This document shows, piece by piece, positions 28,520 to 38,876 of a stretch of 64,000 nt of DNA; within the stretch, counting starts at the first letter, position 1; the number at the start of each line of letters is the position of its first letter. This stretch comes from Planoprotostelium fungivorum (Eukaryota > Evosea > Variosea > Cavosteliida > Cavosteliaceae): contig MDYQ01000093.1 of the NCBI GenBank assembly GCA_003024175.1, positions 79,686-143,685 of the forward strand, written 5' to 3'. The position numbers and the translations under genes were made by a program. The notes under the pieces are model-generated. The model worked only from the letters and a program-made list of their open reading frames with translations. It did not search any database and was not told the origin of the DNA.

Positions 28520-31052
28520 TCAAGAGCGGCTGAATGGATAATATCTTCCAATGGCCCATACAGTCAGCATCGAGGCGAGGGTGATGACTACACCGAAAGA
28601 GAGGACCACCAACTCACTCGATGGACTGTCCGCCTGATAGATCTCCAGCACAGTAGAGTCCCATCTGAAAAGATGAGTATCCCTCTTCCTTCTCCTCTCA
28701 CCGGCTCTCCGTCCAAGTTGCACCGTTCTTGTCCCATTCATCGTTCTCGATGTATCCACCACCACCGTTGTAATCAAAGTCGAGTCCAATGGATAAGGCG
28801 TCGTGGTAGTGTGTCCATCCGTATGTACAATTTCCTGCGATACAATCGGCTCCCACTGCACAATCAGAGGCGGTGGAGCACGCAGTGTTCGTCGTGTTGC
28901 TCTGCACTCTCTCAGTTCACTTCTCGACGCGTTGTTCTCACCTTTGTCACGTCAAAGAGAACGTCGTGGGCCAGTTTGCTCTGTGCGCTGACGGAGCCCC
29001 AGTTCCACACACCAGTATATTGGGTCGGGTATACAGGTAATCCTGTTCTCATTCAATACAAACTCATCCATGTTTTCCTATGTATATCGACACGATCCAT
29101 CCACTCACCACCTCCGAGGTATCGATCAGTCAGATCGCAGTGGAATGAATTCGAAAAGCAGTAGATCAATTGAGAAGTCTAGATGATTCAGCTGAGATTC
29201 CGAGAAGAATCCCACCAGGTTAGCGTCGATCGAAACGTTCGAAGAGCTGGAGCCAGCCAAAGTCAAGACTGTGTTCGCGATCAATTGGGCGACACGTGTG
29301 ACGTGATCCGAGTTGATGTTCTTGAAGTCATCCAGATGACTTCCATAGTATCTGAACACGTGTGAGTGAAGGAAGATGAGAAATAGTGATCGAAGAGAAG
29401 GGAAGCTCACGGGTTGGTGTAGGGACCAGAGTGTTCGGCGATTACGACGGACTTGATCGGCTTCTTCAACAAGAACGACATGACAGAGGATGGTGGTAGT
29501 TCAGCGGCAGAATGACTCGATGCGACATCATTCACAGTGATGTTCAGACTCTGTCCTTCTTCAATTTCGATTGAAAATGATCCTTACCTGTCCAGCGGCC
29601 TGGAAGAAAGCGGGAAGAGCTGAGCTTCCGGGTGCTTTCGTGTTGTCGGTGTGAGCGTAGAGGGTTGTGTTGCCTCCTGTGGTCTGCAGATTTCCCACCA
29701 TACCAATCTCCACGATGGTGTCGATCTTGTCGAATTGGATGTCTTTGAATGCCATGGAGATGCTGTACGGGTCCAAGCACACGTCCTCAGTGGCTCCCTT
29801 TCCCCTTCAGCTCTCCATCTGACATCTCCCTCACCCTCTGCTTGCAGTTGAAGCTCTGAATGTCTCTGACGAATCTCTTGCTGCCAAGGTAACCCCATGA
29901 CTCACCGTCAAAGAGTGCCACGATCACCTGAGAAGGTTACCACGGTAACCGAGAGATTGATCGATCACCTGCTTGTTGAAGGGGCCGTAGGAGCGATAGG
30001 CTTGGGATAAAGCTTTGGCGGCTACGATGGCAGCGACTTTACCTGACACGGTTGCGTCTGCACCGATGGCTTTATCGTGGAAGAGAGCTGTGGCATCCAA
30101 GTGGGCCACGAGCAAGACGATGTCTTTCGACTGATCGATTGATCCTCCTATCGCTGACCATGTGCTCTTTCCTCCCTATTCTTCTGTCAGGTGCGGACTG
30201 ATGCAGAGAGGAACGTGATGTAGAGAGAGAGGAAGGGATGGGAAAGAAGAGAGAGTCAAGTGATTCACCAGAGGATCACACTGAGTGCGACGGAGGCAAG
30301 TCGAAGTGGGACCTGAGGCCGCCATCCACGAAGACAATCTGGCACCCCACTTGGGATATCCATCGGTATGCGCGTTGCTCTTTGCTTTCTTCTCATGTCA
30401 TTCATCGTCTCAACTCTCACTTCACCTCCAGTACACCCTCAGTGACATAATCTGTGTACGGAATGTAATAGACGGGTATGTGGATCTGATCGTAGCTGAG
30501 AGTGTTTCCCTTCTTCAGTCAGTCGCTGTCATCTCTTCATCACCACACCTTTGGATTCCAGACTACCGTACTGTTGGGATAGAGACCGTATTTCTTGTTG
30601 GGGTGTTCCTCTTCGAGAGATAGAGAAGTGGGATAGGTGTCGTTTCCCGTCGGTGAGACGATGAATCCTGCGATCTTGCTCTCCGAATACAATTTGTTGA
30701 TGATTTTCCTTTCATCGTCAGGACCCACTGGAGCATCAGACTCACGCGTTGAGGAGTGAAGGAGATAAAACGATTATCTTTGCAGTGCGACTCTTGTGAT
30801 TGTGGAAATCATCTATATCCGCTTCACTTTGGATGGGCCAAAGTTCCCCAGCATCTCCGTTCTTCGAGGCTGTGTATTTCAATTTTGAATATATGCCAGT
30901 GACTTACAAGTGCAGCCAATCAAGTTTGTCGTATTAGCCAATCTGGTGCATGGAAAAGATGTGACGGAGGTGTAAAGATGTTCATAGACCCCTGCACTAT
31001 TTACAATACTCACACAAGCACATAGTCCTAACAGGACAGTTGTTGCCCACAT
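28520..31052 (-). CDS. NCSTN: Nicastrin, gamma-secretase subunit
   Basis: Nicastrin is the large glycosylated ectodomain subunit of gamma-secretase. The ATG at 31052 gives a signal peptide (MWATTVLLGLCACVSIVNSA), then SFPCTRLANTTNLIGCTS and GDAGELWPIQSEADIDDF. KIAGFIVSPTGNDTYP and YGLYPNSTVVWNPKG follow, then GNTLSYDQIHIPVYY and CLRRTQCDPL. The peptidase-like lobe has VAHLDATALFHDKAIGADA and FDGESWGYLGSKRFVRDI. Later come HSGPYTNPYYGSHLDDF, YHDALSIGLDF and WTESRWDSTV, with a single TM (LASMLTVWAIGRYYPF) at the C-terminus, ending at 28520. Several N-x-S/T sites are present. One exon join near 30755 is off by a base in my reading, so an exon border or base there may be wrong. It is head-to-head with HAL. 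Confidence 0.93.
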
Positions 31053-31164
31053 GAGGTGTCTGTCTGGAATAATTGTTTGAAAAAGACAAATTTATTCCAG
31101 GGTTGTAATTCCGAATCCCCACTTTCTGAGAAGGGTTACAAACAACTTCTAAAGCCTGATCATC
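31053..31164. promoter_or_regulatory. 112-base bidirectional upstream region of nicastrin and HAL
   Basis: Only 112 bases lie between the two divergent start codons, so promoter and both 5' leaders must overlap. A short A/T-rich run (TTTGAAAAAGACAAATTTATT) is central. No clear TATA box is seen. Confidence 0.45.
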
Positions 31165-33003
31165 ATGTCTGACGACCAACAGAATACTGTCACGTTAGAT
31201 GGAGAGTCACTGACTATCGAAGGACTCATGTCATTGGACAATCCATCTGTCGGTGTTCGTCTCTCGCCAGAGGCCAAGACCCGCATTTTAGATGGCAGGA
31301 AGGTTGTTGAAGAGGTGTGAATCGTTCTACATCGAATTGCAGCATGTTATCTCAATGTTGACAATCTCTCAGATCCTTACGGGAGAGAAACTGGTGTACG
31401 GTATCAACACTGGATTTGGACTCTTTTCAAATGTTGCCATTCCTAAAGAAGATTTGAATCTGCTTCAAGTGAATCTCATCCGTTCGCACAGTGCTGGAGT
31501 GGGAGAGCCTTTGACGCCAGCGCGAGTCAGACGATTACTTGCTCTGAGAATCAATGTCTTGGCCAAAGGAAGAAGTGGAATCCGATTAGAGACTGTGGAG
31601 ACGCTCATCAACGCCTGCAATCTGTGGTGTCTTCCCTTTGTCCCTCAGGTGTGTTGTTCGAGAGAAAGAGAGATGCTGAACGATCGTCAGCGGGGTACGG
31701 TGGGAGCATCGGGAGATCTGGCTCCACTAGCTCACTTGGCGCTGGGTATGATTGGAGAGGGTAGAATGTGGGACCCGAAACGAAAGGTCTGGGGAGAGGC
31801 CGAGGAGATTCTTCGAGAGAACGGGATAGAGCCGATCTCATTGACGGCCAAAGAGGGTCTGGCCATGATCAACGGCACTCAGCTCATCACCAGCATCGGT
31901 GCTGAAGCTGTACACAGAGCGATCAACATTACCACTGCAGCTGACGTCGCATCTGCCATGACCTTGGAGTCATTGAGAGGTACTGTTCATGATATGATAC
32001 CTCTATACAGCTAGCTCATCAATAGTTGATATTGATACGAACGAAAGGAACTACCAAGGCGTTCGATCCGTCGATTCATCTGGCAAGACCGCACAGAGGA
32101 CAGAAGGAATGTGCAGAGAGAATGAGACAGCTCCTGCATTCCAAGGAGAACCCCTCCGAGATCTACCAATCCCATCAGTACTGTGGAATGGTGCAGGACA
32201 GCTACACACTGAGATGCATCCCTCAAGTGCACGGAATCTCCATCGACACCATCGAGTTTGTCAAGGGGATCATCGAGACCGAGATGAACTCCGCCACAGA
32301 TAATCCTATGGTCTTCTCCGAGAGAAACGAGATCATCAGCGGTGGAAATTTCCACGGTGAGTCCTTCCTGCTGGATGTTGGCTCACATGACGCAGGAGAG
32401 TATCCGGCTAAGGCGTTGGACTATCTGGCCATCGCAGTTCACGAGTACGCAAACATCAGCGAGGTGAGGGGAGAGAGAGAGGAAGAGTGTGACCAAGAGC
32501 AGCGGAGAATCGAACGTCTGGTCAACCCGGCTCTCAGTGGACTGCCCGCCTTCCTGGTGAAGGAGGGAGGGCTGAACAGTGGCTTCATGATTGCACACTG
32601 CACGGCTGCGGCGCTCGTCTCAGAGAACAAGGTCCTGTGTCATCCATCGTCCATCGACAGCATCTCCACGTCGGCGGCGAAAGAAGATCACGTGAGGGAG
32701 AAGGAGAGGGAGAGAGAGTGACAGAGACAGGTGTCCATGGGAGGGTGGTCAGCCAGAAAGGCCCTGCAGGTGGTAGAGCACGTGGAGTACGTCTTGTCCA
32801 TCGAGATGCTGGCGGCCTGCCAGGCCATCGATTTCCTCCGACCTCTAAAGACGACGAGACCCCTGGAGGCTGTCTACGGGACGATCCGAGCGGTTGTTCC
32901 CACCTACGAGATGGATCGATTCATGCAGCCAGACATCGAAAAGACGAGAGAGCTCCTCCAGAAGGGACACATCGTCGGGGCTGTTCGAGAGTACTTGCAT
33001 TAA
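31165..33003 (+). CDS. HAL: Histidine ammonia-lyase
   Basis: HAL deaminates L-histidine to urocanate, the first step of histidine breakdown. The ATG at 31165 leads to [44 protein letters not shown] and [19 protein letters not shown]. The Ala-Ser-Gly triad of that last motif (about 31705) cyclises to the MIO electrophile. [40 protein letters not shown] and GGNFHGEYPAK follow. [37 protein letters not shown] and a helical C-terminus end at 33003. The QD-x-Y-x-LRC-x-PQVHG and [10 protein letters not shown] motifs favour HAL over PAL or TAL. Introns are near 31315, 31645, 31980, 32358, 32464 and 32690. All catalytic motifs are intact. Confidence 0.94.
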
Positions 33004-33034
33004 ACGTTTATTCAATGTATGCATTACAATGAGT

Positions 33035-35959
33035 CTACATGACCACGGCACTGGACGAGTGCAGGAGGCCTTTCATCTCCGTCCTCCTTTGGTGTATCGT
33101 GCGGGCCATCTCTTCGGCGTATTTCTCTATGCTATCCAATAGCAGTCGTCGATTGGCCAGCGTCAGTGTGTAATCCTCTAAACACCATCAGATGGGCTCA
33201 ACCTATTTCTCACCTTTCAAGTCACCATCCACGTAGCATTGTCGTTTGGGTACAAATGTCCCCGCCAGTCTCTCTTCATCCTTCTCCGTCTCGATCCTGT
33301 GCATGATCTGTCTCGTCTCTTCAAACTTCTTCTCTTGTTCCACCTGTCTGGGTCACTCTCCTGTGACTATAAGATATCACCTCTCTCTGCAACAGGGCTT
33401 GCAATTTCAACTGTTGCTCTCTCTCCATATCTGCCTTCTTCGTATAGTCGATGGCTTTGCTCAACATCTGCTCCTGGTCCACGACACCAGCCAACATGCT
33501 CGACACCGTCTTCCTCTCTCTCGTGTTCCTCTTGTGCGCTCCCTGTGACAGAAACTTGGCCGCTTCTTCTTGTATGGAAGATCGTTTCGAATACTTCCTC
33601 TTCTCCTTCGTCTCTTGTTCCGTCTTCTGCTCTGTCTTCTCTCTCCTCGCTGGTCTTCCCGGTCCCCTCCTCGCTGGTCTTCCCGGTCCTCTCCTCGCTG
33701 GTCTCTCTTCCTGCTCTCTCTCTTCCTGCTCTCTCTCTTCCTGCTCTCTCTCACACTCTCTCCTCTTCCTATCCTCACCTCTCTCTCTTCCTTCTTCACT
33801 TGCGTCTTCTCCTCCACTCGTCTCACAGTGCGCGGTCTACCCCTTCCTCTCTTCACGGGAACAACTGCAGGCTTCTCCTTCTGTTCTTCTTCACTGCTAG
33901 AAGAGGTGCTGCTGCCACTGCTGCTGCTCGAAGTGCCGGAGGAGCTATCTGTGTGAGAGAGTATGAAGAGGACAGGACACACCTAGAGCTATCCGAGGAC
34001 GAGTCATCAGAGGATGAATCGTCATCAGAAGAGGCAGAAGAGTGATCGGAGGGTAGGCGAGGGAGCTCCATCCACACGAATCTGCGATAATCTCCCTCAC
34101 AGTCCCAATCATTCGGTTCATCCAGTGAATCTTCACTTGTGTACCCTCCATCCTCCGAGAGGTTCTCTCTCTGTCTCTCTTCACTCCTCCTCTTCTTTTC
34201 TCTCCTCACCTTTGGTTTACTGAACGGCTTATCACTGCTCAAAATCTTGTACGACTTCCTCTCTTCTTTCTTCTCTTCTACCTTCTTCTCTTCTACCTTC
34301 TTCTCTTCTACCTTCTTCTCTTCTACCTTCTTCTCTTCCTTCTTCTTCTCTTCCTTCTTCTCTTCCTTCTTCTTCTCTTCTGCCTTCTTCTCTTCTGCCT
34401 TCTTCTCTTCCACCTTCTTCTCTATCTGTTTCGTTGTTCGGTTCACTACATGTGATCCCTTCCTCTCTCGCGGCGTCTTCTGATGTGATGAACGAGGCTT
34501 ACTGACAACAGATTAGCTCATACTTTCACCTCTCTTCTCACGTGTCTTCGATTGAACTAGTCTCTGAATCACTGCTACTGAATCTATATCATCGATCGAT
34601 CAGATCACTGTGACGCACCTGCTTGATGTTGAACTACTGTCGCTCGAGCTATCACTTAAACTATCGCTGGAACTTTCGCTCTTCTTTTTCTTCTTATCCT
34701 TCGTCTTTCAGCTGTATTTCTCAATCGATCATCTCACCCCTGATGCAGATGAACGTTTCGTGGGCTGTGTCTCCTTGCTTTCGTTTTTTCTCTTCCTCGG
34801 CTTCGGTAGTGTCTCTGTCTTCTTCTCTTCTCTCACTCCATTCTTCTTGTTCTTGCTTCCTTTCGGTCTGCCCACTTTCCTTTTCTCTTGTACTATCGTT
34901 TTCTTCTGATCTCTCGTCATCATTTTCACTCTCCCTCCTCTCACCTCTTCTCTTCCTTTCCCCTTCTCTCTCTGAATTGTCCCTTTCTCCATCTGCGTTG
35001 TCCCTTTCTCTATCGGTGTTGTCCCTTTCTCCCTCTGTGTTGTCACTTTATTCGTCGGCTTCTGAATCATCTTCTTCTCTACCACTTTGTGTGGAGAAGT
35101 CATCAATGGGGGTCTAGTGGTCTGTCTGGGTGAGTGGGTGGACACATAGAGATGAGCTCACAATAATTTTCGTCGGTGATGGTGTGTCCTTATCGTCTTT
35201 CGTGTGGTCGATTCCGCCTCTCACTTGTTCTTCTCTCTGCTCTTTCGTCTCGTTTGGTTCCGTCTTGATCATAACGATTGGAGTGTTCTTATCGTCAGAT
35301 CCATTCGTAAAATCTCTCGCGAATCTCTTCTTTAGAGGAACAGAGATGGTAGGTGCGGATGTTCCATCCTGTCTTTGTTAACATGGTTGAAGCTTTTTGT
35401 AGATCTCACTGTGTCTTGCTTCTCCTCGTCTGACATGATACGCATCTTCTTTCGACGGCGGTCCATTATATTTGATCTCACCGCGGGAGTCTGATTGAAC
35501 GAGTGATTAACGGCGGACACACGTGGTTACGCAGGGCTCACCTGTTGCTGCGGAGAAGAGGAGGGAGATGTGGTGGCTGAGGAGGCAATTGGTTTGATTG
35601 TAGATTCGTCCGATGAAGCATGCTGATCAGCAAACACTCTCTCGCTACAGTCTTCCCTTTGGTCTGACCGTTGAAAAGCTGTTAACATATACGAGTGGTT
35701 GGAATGCACACTGTGACAAGATCAGGCGTAAAACGACAAGAAGAAATAGAACGTTCTAATAGAGCGACAAAGGCAGACACAGGAGGAGATATGGGTGATC
35801 AGATGATGAGAACAGAGAACATACCGGACGACTCACCCTGACAATGTGTTCTAGAACTCTAAATGGTAATTCTGACACAAGATGAGGTCGTGGTGGTTGA
35901 TTATTTCCTCGTTTTTTGTGGCGCGAACAATCCGACGAGGCAAGACTACAACGGCGCAT
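33035..35959 (-). CDS. AT-hook, lysine/serine-rich putative chromatin protein
   Basis: I cannot assign an orthologue. Exons from 35959 join in frame: MRRCSLASSDCSRHKKRGNN, DRRRKKMRIMSDEEKQD, then PLKKRFARDFTNGSDDKNTP. Two AT-hook-like motifs are present: KRKVGRPKGSKNKKNG (about 34870) and KRGRGRPRTVRR (about 33840). Long low-complexity runs surround them: EKGTT repeats (34970-35040), VEEKK/AEEKK repeats (34255-34430), and Ser/Asp/Glu tracts (33900-34060). The C-terminus is more ordered and helical (MLAGVVDQEQMLSKAIDYTK; RRLLLDSIEKYAEEMARTIH) and ends at 33035. DNA-binding in the nucleus is inferred from the AT-hooks. Its proposed start is only seven bases after the stop codon of epsilon-COP, so a later start (MDRRRKK exon, 35467) is possible. 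Confidence 0.65.
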
Positions 35960-35965
35960 ATTTAT

Positions 35966-37052
35966 TTAGGCAAATTGCTTCTGTAAACGGTCGAACTGAT
36001 CCTCGAGAGCGGCACGAGATGTCAAGGTGGGGTGCTGGGGAGATATGCTGGCCAGTTGACTGATATCATCAGACCACATCACGTGTTTGGACTCACTTGA
36101 GCTGTCTTTGTATGACTTCAGAGGACTTGTTCTGGTGAGAGTACGTGGTGATCAGATTCGAGATGGCGTCTGTGTCGCTGGGCTTCTTCTCAAGGGCCCG
36201 AAGGAAACACTGCTCAGCCTCTCCAAACTGTTGTTGCTGTAGAGCGGCCACACCTGTACATTCTGTTCACATCGAGAAGAGTGTGTGATCCTGATTACCT
36301 AATCCGTTGAGAAGAGTGGCAGAGGATCCGTATCTCTCTGATAAAGTAGTCAAGGTCTGCACGGCTTCTTCTACCTTCTCTCCTCCCTGTCTTGTATGAG
36401 GATGAAAAGACTTTTCTCTCATCACCTCTGCAATACCGACCCAAGCGCGGGTCAGTTGAGTGAGGGTGTGGTCGTCATCGGTCTGCTCCATTCTTCTCAT
36501 CTCCTTGGACGCTAGATCAAGTCTGTTGATTCTCAAGTAGATCTGAGCCAACAGAGCCAAACTAACGGTGGTGAGACAAGCAAATAGAACACACTCACCA
36601 TTCGATGTTGCTGGATTGGTGAACACATCGCAGAGCGTCTTGAAGGTTACCATGGGCAAAGAAGATGGTTGCAGCGATGAGTTGCTGTAGAGGGTCGTTG
36701 GCCCTAACACCGTCCTTCATCCATTCTTTCAGAGCATTGACGATTCCATCCTTTGCTTCTTCTCGGTACGAATACGTTGCGAGGAGTTTCACAATCTTTC
36801 AGAAATCAGTGGAATACTGCTGAGTCAGCATACCTGGAGAGCTGCCGGAGCGTTGTCTTTGATCTCTGATAATACAAGTTGGTAGTTTCCTTGAGCGATA
36901 TAGCTGCGGTATACATAGAAGTCTCTCAAGACAAGATCTCCCTCTCTCAGTTGCCCGGTGCCAAAGGAAACTCCTTCATTGATGGCTGCCTGATAGTTCC
37001 CGAGAACAAAGAAGTTAATCAATTCAAATAGATCGCTCGCTGCGTTGGACAT
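35966..37052 (-). CDS. COPE: Coatomer subunit epsilon (epsilon-COP)
   Basis: This is a TPR-like solenoid subunit of the COPI coat on Golgi vesicles, which binds alpha-COP. The ATG at 37052 gives SDLFELINFFVLGNYQAAIN, DLVLRDFYVYRSYIAQGNYQ and ALKEWMKDGV. Next come TIFFAHGNLQDALRCVHQSS, EWLALLAQIYLRINRLDLA, QLTRAWVGIAEV and YGSSATLLNGLGVAALQQQQ. FGEAEQCFLRALEKKPSDTD and ISNLITTYSHQNK lead to the stop at 35966. Order and spacing match the family over its whole length, about 300 residues. Introns are near 36825, 36590, 36285 and 36095. It is head-to-head with TMEM138, 88 bases between starts. Confidence 0.95.
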
Positions 37053-37140
37053 GATGAAGAGTCAGCAGATGACCGCACGAATTTCATTGTAGATGGCCAG
37101 GATATAATTCGCTCAGGTTATTTTTGGTGATGTGGCCTCC

Positions 37141-37760
37141 ATGAACAGCTTCACACTCTCTGCTGGACTAATCTATGGAGTACTCGTCGTGGACGTAATT
37201 TTGAACAATATTTTAGAACCACCAACAAATTCTAATCTTGGACCGCTCTTGGTATTATTCGCGTGAGCCAACTTCAATCAATTACCACCGCTGAATCCCT
37301 TCATGCAGATGTCAATTCTTTGCAGTGGTAGTCAACATCTTTTTATTCTTCGCATTGTTCTCGAAGACTTGGTTCTTCCAAGCTGGCCTGTTTGGGGAGT
37401 TCCTTAAGACATTCAAATGGCTATTAATGGCTTTTGGGATGCATCTCGTCCTCCTGTCCATGACCAGAGGCTATAGAGTGGTGAAGATCTTTTTTCTTCG
37501 CATAATCTTGTCATTGAATGATCAATAGTATTACGCGGTCAACTCTGCCTTCCAAACAGACGTATGGTATGCACCTGGATTTTTCATCGTTTATGTGACA
37601 CAGCGTTTGGGTGAGTTAATGTGGATTCATCGTGTTCACACTTACAGCGAGCGTTGGCTATTATGTACTTCTCATCTGGACGTTGAGAAGTCTTTGTCAT
37701 CCGTCGATGTACCTTCAGGATTCGAACTACTACAAGATTCAATCCAATACTTGGCGATAA
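37141..37760 (+). CDS. TMEM138: TMEM138, ciliary transition-zone membrane protein
   Basis: This is a four-pass membrane protein needed for ciliogenesis (a Joubert-syndrome gene in humans). The ATG at 37141 gives MNSFTLSAGLIYGVLVVDVI. The frame splices at 37259 to VVVNIFLFFALFSKTWFFQA and GLFGEFLKTFKWLLMAFGMH, the family's F-x-F-x-x-GL-x-x-x-F block. Then come YYAVNSAFQTDVWYAPGFF, VYVTQRLASVGYYVLLIW, and the conserved end YLQDSNYYKIQSNTWR at 37760. Length is about 165 residues, like animal TMEM138. Four exons, all introns GT-AG. It is convergent with PPP1R42, another cilium-linked gene, with 25 bases between the stops. Confidence 0.93.
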
Positions 37761-37785
37761 ATCTTATACGATGTTTATCGTGTGA

Positions 37786-38771
37786 TTAGAAGAGGTCATC
37801 CTGCGGAAGCTCAGACTTCTCTTGACGCGATGATTTCTTCAGCGCCAGCTTTTGTAAAAATTGCCGTTCATTGGACGGTACCTCCTTTCCATCTAAGTCG
37901 CCTGATTGCTGGTTAATCACTGATGTATAATAGATTCTACCTAACGATCGTGCTGCAGTGACGATTCGCTTCCTGTATTGGATATCTTTACACACTAGAT
38001 TCTCTTTCAAATCTAGAGACGTTATTGAAGTTTGAGAGAGGAATTCCTCCAGAGGCTGATGGTATCAGACATTTGATGCTGACAAGATCTTATGACTCTC
38101 ACCTCAAATGACTCGAATTGACAAGCCGTGAGATGCATTACCTTGAGTCTATGAAGCTTGACCAGGGGTGTGAGGTCAGGTGATTGATTTCTGGATATAT
38201 CCAGAGTTGTGAGAGTGTTCTACCGTCGAATTGGATCTTCTGTATATCGAACGAACATACCTGTATTCCGCTGATGGATTCTGGCTCGAAAGTCAACTGC
38301 GTGCCTTGATTCGATACATTCAATTCTACAAGGTGCTCCATGTATCTCAAATCCTCTACCATACTGATTTGGTTTCCGCTTCATGAGGTTCGATCAACCA
38401 CATCTCATTCGACCGGACTTGCCTGAGATATAGTTTCGTAAGCTGCTTCAACAGCCCCAGTCCCTTCATTGAGGTGATACGATTGTTTTGGAGATACAGC
38501 GCGGTTAGGTGGCTGCCGAGAGACCCCAGATTCTCTATCACTGTTATCTTATTATCGTAGAGATACAGCGTCTCCAGCTTGTGGCATTGTTCTAATCGTT
38601 CCTGATAGTCTTTTAAAATACCGATCAGCTGAATGAGTCACACACAATCTTGGTTATCCCCTTGTCATTCAGTGATAGATGGGTGATTCTCTGTATGAAC
38701 TGTGGTGCAGGTTCAGATTTAGACTTAACTTGCTTACTGGAGGCTATTAGCAAGTCCTCTGTTATCTTCAT
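37786..38771 (-). CDS. PPP1R42: PPP1R42 / LRRC67-like leucine-rich repeat protein
   Basis: The ATG at 38771 starts MKITEDLLIASSKQ, and the frame splices through QFIQRITHLSLNDKGITKI. The LRRs include CHKLETLYLYDNKITVIENL, LTALYLQNNRITSMKGLGLL and TKLYL. The family's variable segment follows (VVEDLRYMEHLVELNVSNQG, then FEPESISGI). The LRR cap reads SLDLKENLVCKDIQYRKRIV and AARSLGRI, then LDGKEVPSNERQFLQ, and a basic tail ends at 37786. The NQ-x-x-L-x-FEP and LDGKEV-x-x-x-ERQFL motifs are diagnostic of PPP1R42 among LRR proteins. In animals it interacts with protein phosphatase 1 and sits at centrosomes and manchettes. It is head-to-head with the helicase-associated-domain gene, 105 bases apart. 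Confidence 0.88.
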
Positions 38772-38876
38772 ATTGAAAGCCGAAAATGCCACGGTTTTAG
38801 GTCAGGAAGACGTGTTGTAGATGCATGCACGATTGCTAACATGCACTTTTTTGCGCATGGATTGAGTGATTGAAAC

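Noticed and set aside
28520-31052. Aminopeptidase instead of nicastrin
   Set aside because: The lobe is peptidase-like, but the N-terminal CTRLANTTNLIGC block, the DYIGS-type segment (GYLGS) and the single C-terminal TM match nicastrin. I did not see a full set of zinc ligands.
33239-34045. 268-residue Ser/Leu-rich plus-strand frame
   Set aside because: Antisense to the Lys/Glu-rich exons of the AT-hook gene, which join in frame on the minus strand.
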